Below are positions 23,046 through 32,700 of a stretch of DNA of 64,000 nt, one piece after another. The number at the start of each line of letters is the position of its first letter. The first letter of the stretch is position 1. Origin of the DNA: an uncultured Chloroflexota bacterium (GTDB lineage: Bacteria > Chloroflexota > Dehalococcoidia > CAUJGQ01); the NCBI GenBank assembly GCA_937879875.1, contig CALFMN010000154.1:5435-69434 (forward strand), read 5' to 3'. A program made the position numbers and the translations under genes. Below the pieces are notes generated by a model. It ran no database searches. It saw only the letters and a program-made list of their open reading frames with translations, and was not told the origin of the DNA.

Positions 23046-24524
23046 ATGACCGCGTTGCGCTTTTCTACCCAGACCTTTGAAACCGCGCCGCTGCACCTGG
23101 CGAACACCGACGAGTCGATCGTCAAGGGCGGGCGGCGACTGTTTTCACGGCTCGCGGACGCCTTTCAGGGCATCCGCCAGATCGGCGTGATCGGCTGGTC
23201 CTCGCAGGGGCCGGCACAGGCGCAGAATCTGCGCGACTCGCTCGCCGGCTCCGGCATCATCGTCAAGGTCGGGCTGCGCGCCGGATCGGCCTCGATTCCC
23301 GCGGCCGAGCGCGCCGGCTTCACCCGCGCCGCCGGCACGTTGGGCGAGATGTACGAGGTGATCCGCGAGTCCGATTTGGTGCTGCTGCTGATCGCGGACG
23401 CGGCGCAGGCGCAGGAGTATCGGCAGATCTTCGCCGCGCTGCACCCCGGCGCCACGCTCGGCCTCTCGCACGGCTTTCTGCTCGGCTACCTGAAGAGCAT
23501 CGGCGCCGCGTTCCCGGCGAACGTCAACGTGATCGGCGTCTGCCCGAAGGGCATGGGTCCGTCCGTGCGGCGGCTGTACGAGCAGGGCGCGGACGTCGAC
23601 GGCGCCGGCATCAACTCCAGCTTCGCCGTCGAGCAGGATGTGACCGGCCACGCGACGGACTACGCGCTGGGCTGGTCCGTCGCGCTCGGCTCACCCTTCA
23701 CCTTTCAGACGACGCTCGAGTCGGAGTACAAGTCGGACATCTTCGGCGAGCGCGGCATCCTGCTCGGCGCGGTGCACGGCATTGTCGAGGTGCTGTATCG
23801 CTGGTACGTGAACCAGGGGATGTCCAAGGACGACGCCTTCATCAACTCCGTCGAGGCGATCACCGGGCCGATCAGCAAGCTGATCTCGCACCACGGCATC
23901 CTCGCCGTGTACGAATCGTTCAACACCGAGGAGAAAGAGACGTTCCGCCGGGCCTACTCGGCCGCCTATCACCCGGCGTTCGAGATGCTGATGGAGATCT
24001 ACGACGAGGTTTCGTCGGGCAACGAGATCCGCAGCGTGGTGATGGCGAACCAGCGCTTCGGCCGCTATCCGATGGGCAAGATCGACGGCACGGAGATGTG
24101 GCGAATCGGCGAGGGCGTGCGGGCGCGGCGCGGCAGCTTCAGCACGCCGATTCCACCGGTCACGGCCGGCGTCTACATCGCCACGATGATGGCGCAGGTC
24201 GATCTGCTCAAGGAGAAGGGCCACCCCTACTCGGAGATCGCCAACGAGTCGATCATCGAGGCGGTCGACTCGCTGAATCCGTATATGCACTTCAAGGGCG
24301 TGGCCTACATGGTGGACAACTGCTCCACCACGGCGCGGCTGGGTGCGCGCAAATGGGCACCGCGCTTCGACTACATCCTGATGCAGCTCGCGCTGCCGAA
24401 GCTGGACCGCGGCGATCCGGCCGACCCCGAGCTGCTCCGCGCCTTCGAGACGAACGACATCCACCAGGCGCTGGCGAAGTGCTCCGAGCTGCGCCCGCCG
24501 GTGGACATCGCCATCCTCGGGTAG
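23046..24524 (+). CDS. ilvC: ketol-acid reductoisomerase, plant-like long (class II) form
   Basis: 492 aa, the long form with duplicated C-terminal knotted domain. N-terminal Rossmann motif 'IGVIGWSSQGPAQAQNLRDS', Mg ligands in 'ESEYKSDIFGERGILLGAVH', and C-terminal 'VDSLNPYMHFKGVAYMVDNC' and 'TARLGARKWAPRFDY', which look plant/algal rather than like the short bacterial enzyme. It catalyses NADPH-dependent isomeroreduction in valine and isoleucine synthesis. It stands alone, without ilvBN or leu genes, and lies just after the restriction-modification block. Confidence 0.92.
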   Translation: MTALRFSTQTFETAPLHLANTDESIVKGGRRLFSRLADAFQGIRQIGVIGWSSQGPAQAQNLRDSLAGSGIIVKVGLRAGSASIPAAERAGFTRAAGTLGEMYEVIRESDLVLLLIADAAQAQEYRQIFAALHPGATLGLSHGFLLGYLKSIGAAFPANVNVIGVCPKGMGPSVRRLYEQGADVDGAGINSSFAVEQDVTGHATDYALGWSVALGSPFTFQTTLESEYKSDIFGERGILLGAVHGIVEVLYRWYVNQGMSKDDAFINSVEAITGPISKLISHHGILAVYESFNTEEKETFRRAYSAAYHPAFEMLMEIYDEVSSGNEIRSVVMANQRFGRYPMGKIDGTEMWRIGEGVRARRGSFSTPIPPVTAGVYIATMMAQVDLLKEKGHPYSEIANESIIEAVDSLNPYMHFKGVAYMVDNCSTTARLGARKWAPRFDYILMQLALPKLDRGDPADPELLRAFETNDIHQALAKCSELRPPVDIAILG

Positions 24525-24590
24525 GTGACAGGGCACAGATGACAGGTTACAGCGGGCTCAGCACAAGACCCTTACTGTCACCTGTCACCT
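24523..24590. repeat. heptad repeat and inverted partner between ilvC and TetR
   Basis: Starting at the ilvC stop TAG, units of 7 bases follow: GTGACAG, GGCACAG, ATGACAG, GTTACAG. On the opposite side, AGGTGACAGGTGACAG on the minus strand contains the TGA stop of the TetR gene. The two sides form a long imperfect inverted repeat between convergent genes and may act as a bidirectional terminator. Confidence 0.65.
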
Positions 24591-25178
24591 GCGTAATCCG
24601 CGCAGCAGGCGGTCGAGCGACTCGCCGACCTCGGCGCGGGTGGCCCGCGGGTCGTCCGCCTGGGCGAGCAGCATGCCCGCCTCACCGAGGGCGCCGAGCA
24701 GCATGTGCGCCAGCGGCTCCAGCGGCTGCGGGTCGAGTTGGCCCGCGTCGACGGCAGCCTGCAGCCCCGCGCGCGTCGCGCCGATGCCGTAGCGCTCGTC
24801 CATCTCGCGCCAGGCGGGCCAGCCCATCACGGCGGGGCCGTCGATCAGCACGATCTGGCGCATCGCCGGCTCAAGGCAGCTATCGAGGAAGGTCTGCATC
24901 GCCGTGCGTATCCGCTCCCACGGGTCGGGAATCGCGCCGGCCGCGGCAGCGAGCCGGTCCATCGACTCCTGCTGCACGTCCTCGACCACGGCGCGGAACA
25001 GATCCTGCTTGTCCTTGAAGTGGTAGTACAGCGCGCCGCGCGTGACGCCGGCCTGGCGCACGATCTCCTCGGTCGCCGTGCCGGCGAAGCCGCGCTCGGT
25101 AAACAGGCGCCGGCCCACGTCCAGCAGCAGGCGGCGCGTTTGCTCGGACCGCTCGGCCTGCTTACCCTTGACATACAT
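24585..25178 (-). CDS. TetR/AcrR family transcriptional regulator
   Basis: 197 aa. Helix-turn-helix at about residues 33-55 ('TEEIVRQAGVTRGALYYHFK'), followed by a C-terminal helical domain typical of AcrR-like repressors ('FLDSCLEPAMRQIVLIDGPA'). A palindrome covers the start codon, so it probably represses itself. GGAGG lies 15 bases before the ATG, unusually far. The regulated target is not obvious: ilvC is convergent, and the upstream side holds a repeat and a truncated DinB gene. Confidence 0.88.
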   Translation of the reverse strand: MYVKGKQAERSEQTRRLLLDVGRRLFTERGFAGTATEEIVRQAGVTRGALYYHFKDKQDLFRAVVEDVQQESMDRLAAAAGAIPDPWERIRTAMQTFLDSCLEPAMRQIVLIDGPAVMGWPAWREMDERYGIGATRAGLQAAVDAGQLDPQPLEPLAHMLLGALGEAGMLLAQADDPRATRAEVGESLDRLLRGLRR

Positions 25179-25193
25179 ACAGACTGTATGTAT
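25173..25193. promoter_or_regulatory. 21-bp palindrome over the TetR start codon
   Basis: ATACATACAG-A-CTGTATGTAT, perfect 10-base arms around one base, overlapping the first codon of the TetR gene (ATG at 25178). Binding here would block transcription or translation initiation directly; strong autoregulatory operator candidate. Confidence 0.75.
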
Positions 25194-25289
25194 CCTCCAA
25201 TCACCACGTGGATGATAGCACAGCCGCTGCGGCAGCGGTGAAAGCCGAGGGGTTCGAATCTCGAGGAAGGCCGGCAGCAGCGGGCACCC

Positions 25290-25513
25290 GGGGCACCTAA
25301 CCCTGATATCGCTGAAGCGATATCTGTCCCTTCCCGCCTCGGGAAGGGACTTCTGGAGCGCTCCACTCGCCGTGCGAGGGCAACGGGGCCGGGGTGTCCT
25401 TGTGAGACATGCAAACGGATTTTCTCCCGCACCTCCGGATATCCTCGAAGTCGTCCCTTCCAGTTTCGGGAAGGGACAGCTTTGCCGCCAGGCAAAGCAG
25501 GGTTAGGTGCCCC
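25290..25513 (-). repeat. family-1 hairpin repeat, copy A
   Basis: 224 bp with inverted ends GGGGCACCTAACCCTG (25290-25305) and CAGGGTTAGGTGCCCC (25498-25513). Inside are paired stems GATATCGCT/AGCGATATC (25305-25324) and CTTTGCC/GGCAAAG, and hairpins of GTCCCTTCCCG/CGGGAAGGGAC type. Its core (GGTGTCCTTGTG..., GGAGCGCTCC) reads on the minus strand relative to copies B, C and D. No open frame. Confidence 0.85.
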
Positions 25514-25572
25514 GCGCGGCCTCGCCAGGACGCATCGACCTTCAACCTCATGGAATCACAAGGAGAGCGATC

Positions 25573-25830
25573 GTGACCACGCAAACCAACAACCGTACCG
25601 ACCTGATCACGCGGCTCGAAGCAGAGCAGACCGCGTTGCAGGCCGTGCTGCGAGATTTGCCGGAAGAACGCATGGGCGAGACGCTGCTGGGCGTGTGGTC
25701 GCTCGGCGACGTCCTCACGCACATCGCGACATGGTACGAGCTGGCCACCCGCGATAGCGAACGCGCCATCCACGGTCGGACGCCGGCGCTGGCCACATTT
25801 CAGCCTGGCCGCGGCCCGCGTCCGACCTGA
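25573..25830 (+). pseudogene. truncated DinB/maleylpyruvate-isomerase-like protein
   Basis: A GTG start with AAGGAGAG upstream gives 85 aa: 'LITRLEAEQTALQAVLRDLP' and 'GVWSLGDVLTHIATWYE', the first two helices and first metal His of the DinB/maleylpyruvate isomerase fold. Usual length is about 150-180 aa; here the frame ends after a Pro/Arg-rich tail, so the C-terminal helices are missing. Either a decayed gene or a half-size protein. The stop overlaps the start of the next small gene (TGATG). Confidence 0.6.
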
Positions 25831-26006
25831 TGCAGCCGCTCGCCTGGATGCGCGGTTTCCGCACCACCATTATCGGCCTGGCGCTGGCGGGCGTCGGTGC
25901 GGCCTGGCTCTGGCAGATCGGCTGGTTGCTGGCCGTCTCCCTGATCGTCGGCTTCGGCGAAACGCTTGAGTCCTCGCTCGACATCGACGCTTTCGAGAGA
26001 GAATAG
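25830..26006 (+). CDS. 58-aa small membrane protein
   Basis: The ATG at 25830 overlaps the preceding stop (TGATG), indicating coupling. One long or two short hydrophobic helices ('TTIIGLALAGVGAAWLWQIG' and 'WLLAVSLIVGFGE') are followed by an acidic tail ending 'SLDIDAFERE'. The stop TAG is the first triplet of a G-tract heptad repeat. No family recognised. Confidence 0.5.
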   Translation: MQPLAWMRGFRTTIIGLALAGVGAAWLWQIGWLLAVSLIVGFGETLESSLDIDAFERE

Positions 26007-26086
26007 GGCGTAGCGCGTAGGGCCGTAGGGAATAGAGGGGCCTGAAGCCGTCCCTCTACGCCCTACGCCCTCTGCCCTACGCCCTA
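26004..26086. repeat. paired heptad G-tract arrays between convergent stop codons
   Basis: The plus-strand array TAGGGCG... starts exactly at the stop of the small membrane gene. The minus-strand array (GGGCGTA GGGCAGA GGGCGTA GGG...) starts exactly at the TAG stop of the SDR gene (26084-26086). The minus array has five G3 runs with loops of 4-6 bases, a canonical G-quadruplex pattern. The two arrays form an inverted repeat. Confidence 0.75.
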
Positions 26087-26866
26087 CACAACGCCGGAGG
26101 TGCCGCCGTCGAAGTTGATGGCGACGCCGGTGATGTAGGCGGCGCGCTCCGAGCAGAGAAAGGCGATCAGCGCTGCGGCTTCGCTCGTCTCGGCGATGCG
26201 GCCGATCGGCACGTTTTCACCCATCCTTGCCCACGCCTGATCCAACGGCAGATCGGGAAAGCTGGCGAGGGCGCGGCGTTCGAGCTGGGCGCTCTTCACC
26301 AGCCCGATGCAGACCGTATTGACGAGGATCTTATCCTTCGCCAGCTCTTTCGAGAGCGCCTTGGTGAGGGCGATGCCGGCGGCGCGGCTGACGCTTGTGG
26401 GCAGGGAGCGGGCGCCCGGCTGCTTGGCGCCGATGTTGGTCAGGTTGACCACGCGCCCGCCGCCGGCCGCGCGCATCATCGGCACGACGAGGCGCGTGGT
26501 GCGTACGGCGGCCATCAGCTTCAGATCGAGGTCGGCGTACCAGCCTTCGTCGTCCACGCTTTCAAACGGACCAGCGGCCGATGTGCCGGCGTTGTTCACC
26601 AGGCGCGTGATCGGCCCTAGCTGCGCGCGTACTGTCTCCACGCAGCGGGCGATCTCGTTCGGCTTGCGCACGTCGGCCGGCACGGCGATCACGTCGCCGC
26701 CGCTCGCCTTGCGGATCTCATCCGCCGCGGCTTCGAGCACGTCCGGCCGGCGGGCGCAGATCGCCACGCGGGCGCCCTCGTGCGCCAGCGCTTCCGCCGT
26801 CGCCTTGCCGATTCCCTCGCTTCCGCCCGTGACAAGCGCCACCGCGCCGCGCAGCCCCAACTCCAT
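26084..26866 (-). CDS. short-chain dehydrogenase/reductase with altered active site
   Basis: 260 aa with an intact cofactor region 'ALVTGGSEGIGKATAEALAH' and 'RLVNNAGTSAAGPFESVDDE'. The catalytic SxnYxxxK is not canonical: where YSASKAAL normally lies the sequence reads 'PTSVSRAAGIALTKALSKEL', so Tyr is Ser/Thr and Lys is Arg. The C-terminal 'ITGVAINFDGGTS' is normal. The fold is certain, classical redox catalysis doubtful. Its stop codon is the first triplet of a heptad G-tract array. Confidence 0.85.
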   Translation of the reverse strand: MELGLRGAVALVTGGSEGIGKATAEALAHEGARVAICARRPDVLEAAADEIRKASGGDVIAVPADVRKPNEIARCVETVRAQLGPITRLVNNAGTSAAGPFESVDDEGWYADLDLKLMAAVRTTRLVVPMMRAAGGGRVVNLTNIGAKQPGARSLPTSVSRAAGIALTKALSKELAKDKILVNTVCIGLVKSAQLERRALASFPDLPLDQAWARMGENVPIGRIAETSEAAALIAFLCSERAAYITGVAINFDGGTSGVV

Positions 26867-26883
26867 CGGTGTACCCCTTGCAG

Positions 26884-26911
26884 CTGACAGGTTACAGGTG
26901 CCAGGGGACAG
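26884..26911. repeat. heptad array CTGACAG-GTTACAG-GTGCCAG-GGGACAG
   Basis: Four 7-base units directly upstream of the SDR start, consensus approximately GTKRCAG. Same unit type as the array after ilvC (24523-24551). Confidence 0.65.
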
Positions 26912-27029
26912 TATGGCCGAAGCTCGTGGCTTATGTCATGGTGTCTCTTCTCAGAAAGAGAACAAATGTGCTATTTTGAAGCGCATCAGGAGCCTGCGGC
27001 AAAACGCGGGCAGCGCGGAGGGATGCACG

Positions 27030-27473
27030 ATGGCGAGCGACGCGGCGATCGGCGATCCCGTACAGCTTGGATGCGCGGCGGGGCGGCGCGCCCGTACGGA
27101 GGACGATGCGGCCGAATTGGAGCCGCCCGCTCGCCCGGTGCTGCTGATGCGCGCGGCCGTGGCCTGTGCCGCGCTGGCGGACACGTTGCCGGGTCCACCG
27201 CGGCACGACCCCGTGATCGCCCGCGAGCGCTTCGTCTGGGCCTTCGTCCTCGGCTACGAGGAGGGAACAGGGGGCTTCTACAACCGCCTGGAGGGCGGTT
27301 CTTCGATCGAACAGGGAATAGACGGAGAAAGCGCAGGCAGACGACAGTACGCGTGGTCGTACACCCGGCCACGCGCCGTCCCCGCCGCAGGCGCGATCAG
27401 GCGTGGCATACGGGCTGTACGTGTGCGGAAGCGCGGCGTGGGCTCGCCAATCCCCCTATTCCCTAGCCCCTGA
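27030..27473 (+). CDS. hypothetical protein, 147 aa
   Basis: ATG at 27030 with GGAGGG 7 bases before it. Codons have the strong GC third-position bias of real genes through about residue 95 ('ARERFVWAFVLGYEEGTGGF'), then the bias fades and the frame ends inside a C-rich heptad repeat. It may be a real gene whose C-terminus was replaced or extended by repeat sequence. No family recognised. Confidence 0.4.
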   Translation: MASDAAIGDPVQLGCAAGRRARTEDDAAELEPPARPVLLMRAAVACAALADTLPGPPRHDPVIARERFVWAFVLGYEEGTGGFYNRLEGGSSIEQGIDGESAGRRQYAWSYTRPRAVPAAGAIRRGIRAVRVRKRGVGSPIPLFPSP

Positions 27474-27486
27474 CCCCTGAACCCTA
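27452..27486 (-). repeat. G-tract array on minus strand abutting SDR stop
   Basis: Read on the minus strand: TAG stop, then GGGTTCA GGGGTCA GGGGCTA GGGAATA GGGGG. Five G-runs at 7-base period; fits the G-quadruplex pattern. It starts exactly at the stop codon (27484-27486) of the broken SDR gene. Confidence 0.75.
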
Positions 27487-28327
27487 GATGAGGCTGTAGC
27501 CGGAGCCGGCGCGGTCCACGCCGCCGCCCTGGGCTTTGTCGATCCAGCCGTACTCTTTGAGGATCTGCTGGCTGCAGGTGACACGGCCGGAGACTTTGTC
27601 GTACGGCTCGGTGGCGAGCAGCAGCGCGGCCTTCGCCATGAGTTCGGGCGGCTCGCCGCGCGGATCGTTCATCCCTTCGACCAGGTGGTGATAGACCGTG
27701 CCTGGCGTCGGCACCACCTGCGAGGGTGAGAAGCAGGTGACGCTGATGCCGTGCTGAAAGACCTCCTGCGCCAGCCCTTGCGTGAAGCGCGCCAGCGCGG
27801 CTTTGGAGGCACCGTACATCGTGCCGCCGCGGCCGGCGTCGGTGTACGGCCCGCGGCCGGGACCGATCGCCGCGCCGGAGGAGATGTTGACGATCGCGCC
27901 GCTTTTGCGCGCGATCATCTCCGGCAGCGCGTAGTGGCTGAGAAAGAACGGTCCGTGTACGTTCACCGCCATCGCCCGCAGTCAGCGGCTGGGCGAATAG
28001 TCCACGATCGGCACGTAGTAGTTGAGCGCGGCGTTGTTGACGAGCACGTCCACCGGACCGTAGGCCGCGCGCGTCTCGTCGATCAGCCGTTTGCACTCAT
28101 CGTCTTCGGAGATGTTGCAAACCACGGCCAGCGCCTCGCCGCCCGCGGCCCTGATGCCGTCTACCGTTTGCCTGCATCGAGCCTTCCAGCGGATGGTCGT
28201 CTTCGTGCAGCGTGCGCGCCGCGCACACGACCTGCGCGCCTTCTTGTGCGAACAGATCGGCGATCGCCTTGCCGATGCCGCGGCTGGCGCCGGTGACGAT
28301 CGCGACTTTGCCATCGAGCTTGCCCAT
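27484..28327 (-). pseudogene. SDR family oxidoreductase, broken by one frameshift and one in-frame TGA
   Basis: Starts MGKLDGKVAIVTGASRGIGK at 28327. The frame shifts by one base near 28166-28176 (after 'HPLEGSMQ', continuing as 'QTVDGIRAAGG'), and an in-frame TGA at 27982-27984 follows 'VDYSPSR' where SDRs typically have Trp or another residue. The remainder 'LRAMAVNVHGPFFLSHYALP', 'ISSGAAIGPGRGPY' and 'YGASKAALARF' is intact with catalytic Tyr and Lys. Full-length family size about 280 aa. Two lesions in one gene suggest decay; sequencing error is the alternative. Confidence 0.85.
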
Positions 28328-28517
28328 CTCATACCCTCCCTGGTTGCCGGCGGCGCGGGCGCATCGCAGGACGCCCGCGAACCCCGTTCGGCGCCATCCG
28401 AAGGTCACGATAGGTCGCGGTCGGCACGAGCGCAAATGCGTGGCGGCAGTGGGCGAGAAATGGGCAAAGCCGCGAGAGCGCCTCTTGCGGCTCTGCCGCC
28501 GGCCGGCCGGCAATCGC

Positions 28518-28967
28518 TCAGCCAGGGATGACGCCGAGTTGGCGCAACACCGTGGCGAAGTCAAAGTAGACCCGCTCGCAGAGCAGACGGTCCTCATCGA
28601 ACTCGAACAGCGTCGCCACGCGCACGTCGATCGGCTTGCCCGTGGGCGGAATGCCGGCGAACTCGCCCCGCTGCGTGCCCGTCATGCGCACCTCCGCGAA
28701 GATCGCACTCTCCGCGTGCAGCAACGGCGTGGTGAGTTCGGCGTGCCAGTCGGGGAAGCCGGCGAAGAGGCTGCCGATCAGGTCGTGCACTGCCTGGCCA
28801 CCCTTCGCCTGGCCCAGCTCGCCCATCGCCGGCACGTCGTAGCGCGGCGCGTGGAAGGTCTGCACCGTGCCGGCCGGGTCGTGCCGGTTCTCGGCATCCA
28901 TATGCGCCCGCACGATCGCCTCGCGGCGCGTGCGCAGGTCCGAGCTGGTGGATGTCGTCGTGGTCAT
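28518..28967 (-). CDS. NTF2-like / SnoaL-like polyketide cyclase family protein
   Basis: 149 aa from the ATG at 28967 with AAGGGAACAGGCA before it. SnoaL-like cone fold: 'REAIVRAHMDAENRHDPAG', 'DLIGSLFAGFPDWHAEL', 'GEFAGIPPTGKPIDVRVAT' and 'FEFDEDRLLCERVYFD'. The family contains ester cyclases, isomerases and many uncharacterised proteins; the substrate is unknown. The next gene upstream is a second NTF2-like protein on the same strand. Confidence 0.8.
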   Translation of the reverse strand: MTTTTSTSSDLRTRREAIVRAHMDAENRHDPAGTVQTFHAPRYDVPAMGELGQAKGGQAVHDLIGSLFAGFPDWHAELTTPLLHAESAIFAEVRMTGTQRGEFAGIPPTGKPIDVRVATLFEFDEDRLLCERVYFDFATVLRQLGVIPG

Positions 28968-29096
28968 TGCCTGTTCCCTTCGTTCTGGCATATCGATTGC
29001 ACGGAAGGCTGGGTGGCGCCGGCCCGGCATGGCCCAGCGCTGCACGGCCGGCCGCTGTCCAAGCGCTGGGGGTGGTGACGGCACAACCGGCCGGCG

Positions 29097-29531
29097 TCAG
29101 GCCGGCGCCGAAGCCGGAATCGCGCCGATCTGCTGCACTACGCCGAGCAGGTCGAGATTGAGCCAGGACTCGACGATCTGCCCGCCGGCGAAGCGGAAGA
29201 TGTAGACGCCCGTGGTGTTCACCTGCCGCCCCGTCGCCGGCACGCCCATGAGCTCACCCATCTGCGTGCCCATGCCCGACCACCGCACCGCCACGCTGTC
29301 GCCCTCGGCGATGATGTCCTCAACCGTGTCGCGGATGTCGGGCATGGCCGCGCGGAACATCGCCACCATCTGCTTGTGGCCCTCGCGGTCGAGCGGGTCG
29401 GGCGTTCCCGGGATGGCGATGTGGAGCCGGGCGTTCTCAGCCAGCAGTTCGTCGTGAATGGCTACGTAGTCATCCCCGTTGTGCTCCTCGACAAAGCGTC
29501 TCGCGATGCTGATGTTGCGCTCGACGGCCAT
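29097..29531 (-). CDS. NTF2-like / SnoaL-like ester cyclase family protein
   Basis: 144 aa from the ATG at 29531, with GAGGAG upstream. 'NISIARRFVEEHNGDDYVAI', 'DIRDTVEDIIAEGDSVAVRW', 'GELMGVPATGRQVNTTGVYI' and 'GQIVESWLNLDLLGVVQQIG' are the standard SnoaL_2 pattern, including the 'W' and 'D' near the end. Only weakly similar to the neighbouring NTF2-like protein, so not a recent duplicate. Substrate unknown. Confidence 0.85.
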   Translation of the reverse strand: MAVERNISIARRFVEEHNGDDYVAIHDELLAENARLHIAIPGTPDPLDREGHKQMVAMFRAAMPDIRDTVEDIIAEGDSVAVRWSGMGTQMGELMGVPATGRQVNTTGVYIFRFAGGQIVESWLNLDLLGVVQQIGAIPASAPA

Positions 29532-29725
29532 GGCGTTTCTCCTCGCGCGGCGGCAGCGCCCAGAACCATCGCTACCGGCACTGAGCAGCGTATTCCTGCG
29601 GCCTGCGACCGCCATCGCGGAAAGCCATGATTCCTGCTTGCGCCTGTGCCCTGAACGCGCCAGCCGCCCGGTAATGGAAACCCTGTAGCTGCCATTGCGC
29701 GTTGCACCCAGCGCCCGCGACTCCG

Positions 29726-32700
29726 TTAACCCCTGCCCGCTATCCCCTCGCGCAAGGCGAAGGCGGTGGCGTCGGCGCGGCCACGGGCGCCGATCTTGGC
29801 GTACAGATTGGTGATATGCCGCTCGACGGTCGGAACGCTCACGACCAGTTCGCCGGCAATCTCGCGCGTGGTGCGGCCGGCGGCGATCCGTCGCAGTACC
29901 TCGATCTCGCGCGGTGTGAGTCCGGATGCCGCGTGCCCGAGCCCGCGCGTCGCGCGGGCCGCATCCTCGGCCGTCTCGCAAGCGTCGCCAAGCTTATGCA
30001 CCAGCCGCGACATGCCCAGCGTTCGGGCCAGCGTCCGCGCTTCGGCCAGCAGCGCCCGCGCTCGCTCCGCATCATGTGGATCAGCGCGAGCCAGCAGCAT
30101 CTGGGCGTACTCATGCCGCGTGTGCGCCAGCCAGCCGTGGGCGCCCAGCCGCTCGTTCACCAGCAGTGCCCGCTGGAAGTGGCGTTCGGCCACGCTCCAG
30201 CGGCGCTGCACGGTGGCGAGCAGCCCCAGATAGCGCGAGACGGAGCCAAGGTAGACGGGAATGCCCACCATCACGTTCCAGTCCGCGTAGGGCAGCATCT
30301 GCGCATAGAGCACGCCGGCGCGGTCGGGCTCGTTCAACATCAGGCACAGCTCGGCCAGCAGCGCCGCGCTCGCCAGCCAGGTGAGGTCGCGGCGCACGGC
30401 GCGAAAGCCATCGGCGGAGAGCAGCCGCAAATGATCGCGCGCCTCGCCGGGCCGGCCGCTGTCGGCGCACAGCCAGGCGAGGAAGCAGCGCAACACCGGC
30501 AGCGTCGGCGCCAGCGCCCCGCGCAGCCAGGGTTCCAGCTCGCCGAGCCGGTCCAGCTCGCGCAGCAGCACCATGCGCTGGCCACGCTCATAAATCAATG
30601 CGGTGCCGCTGTGCGTCCGCTCGCCGGCGGCGTGGGCGGCATCGATCAGCGCCCCCGCCTCCGCGAAGCGGCCGTCCAGCAGCGCCTGCGCCGCACGAAA
30701 GACGGCGGCGTACCAGCGGTAGAGCGGCTGGCGTGCGTCCTCGGCAAGGTGAGCAAGGTTCTCGATCTCGGCGTCGGCTTCGTTACGGCGGGCCGCCTCC
30801 AGCAGATCGGGAATGCGCCAGCGGCGGCCCTGCATGGCGAGGTCGGGATTGCCGCTCGTTTCGCCGAGCTGAACGATCTCCGTGGCGGCGGTCAGCCGCT
30901 CCGGCAGCGTCGCCGGCTCCCAGATCGCGTAGTGCCGCGCGTTCAGCGCAAAGCCGAGCGCGGCCACGTCACCGCTGCGGCGGGCCATCGCGACCGCCTC
31001 GGCGCTCAGGTTTCGCCGTCGATCCGTTTCCTCGGAGTACAGCAGTTCCATCGCCAGCCGGCCGAGCACGCGCGCCCGCAGCGCGCTCGGCTCGTCGCCC
31101 AGCGCGCTGAGCGCCTCGTCCAGCAGCCGCACCAGCGGCGCATCGACCTCCCCGACCGTCACGACTGGCCCACCGAAGCCCAACGCGGCGCGCGCCAGCC
31201 GTTCGGGCGTCTGCAGCGTCCGTGCCAGATCGGCGGCCTGGGCGAAGCGCTCGCGGGCCTGCGCCGTGCGGCCGGCGCGGGCTTCGGCCTCGCCCAGCGC
31301 GAGCAGAAAGTCGCAGCGGCGCGGCGTGGGGCCGCGCTCCTGCAAATCCAGCGACTGCAAGGCCAGGACGTACTGCCGGGCTGCCTCTTCATAGGCCAGC
31401 AGGCGGCCAGAGCGCTCGGCGGCAAGCGTCGCATAGGTTATCGCCCGCTCGACCTCACCGCCGGCAGCCGCATGCACGAAGTGATGCGCCAATTCGGCCA
31501 GGTGCGGCTCCATGTCCGCGGCGTACCACGCTTCCAATGCAAGGCCGGCTTCGCGGTGCAGGCGGATACGGCGCATGCTGGTTAACTCTTCGTAGAGCGT
31601 CTCCCGCAGCAGCGCGTGTGCGAAGCGGTAGCTGCCGGGCGCATCGGGCACGGCGGCGATGATGCGCGTGGCCTCCGCCTCGTCCAACGCCTCGGCGAGG
31701 GCGCGGTCGTCCAGCGCAGTCTCGCCGGCGGCAAGGGCCGCGCGCAGCACCCCGGCGGAGAACTGCCGGCCGATGACGGCGGACATGGTCAACGCGCGGA
31801 TGCACGCCGGCGAGAGCCGCGCCACGCGCCGGCCGATTACCTCACGCACACCGTCCGGGACGCCGATCGTGCGCAGGCTGGCCGCGTCCACCGCCGCGCG
31901 GCCGCTTTCGCTGAGATGGCGCAGCACCTCTTGAATGAAAAACGGGTTGCCCTCGGTTTCATCATAGAGTGCATGGGCAAATGCGGACTCCGAGCCCGCG
32001 GGCGCCAGGTTGCGCAGCACCGCCAGCACGGCATCGATCGGCAAGCCGCGCAGAGGGATATGCGCAAACGCCGGCTGCCGGCGCAGCGCCGCCAACGTCT
32101 CGCTCAAGGGATGGGCGCGGTCAACCTCGACATCCCGATACGTTCCCAGCACCAGCAGCGGCGCCGAGGTGAGGTCGCGCGCGAGGAACTGCAACAGCAG
32201 CAGCGACGGAGCGTCGGCCGAGTGCAGGTCGTCCAACACGAGCAGCAGCGGCTGCCGGGCGGCGAGCGTGCGCAGGAAGGCGGAGACCGACTCGAACAGC
32301 CGGAAGCGGGCCTGGTCAGGTTCGAGCGCGGGCAGAGCGGGCAGATCGGGCGGAGCGCCGAGCTGTTCGCGCAGTTCGGGCAAGAGCACCGCCAGATCGG
32401 CCGCGCCCTGGCGCAGCGCCTCACGCAGAGCAGCGGCATCGCCGGAGCGGACCAGGGTGCGCAATGCCTCGACCCACGGCCAGAAGGCGGGCGCGCCCGC
32501 GCCTTCCCAGCAGCGCCCCCAGAGCACGCGCATGCCGTGTTCGAGCGCCCGGCCAGACAGCTCTTCGGCCGTGCGCGTCTTGCCGATGCCCGGTTCGCCG
32601 CCCACCAGCACGATGGCGCCCTGACCCGCTGCCGCTGCATCGAGGTATGCCCCAAGTGCGGCCAGCTCACGTTCGCGGCCGACAAACGGTGTGCGCCCGC

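Noticed and set aside
27982..27984. In-frame TGA as recoded Trp or Sec
   Set aside because: TGA is an ordinary stop elsewhere in the window (kinase, microproteins, alkA neighbours), there is no Sec context, and the same gene also has a frameshift.
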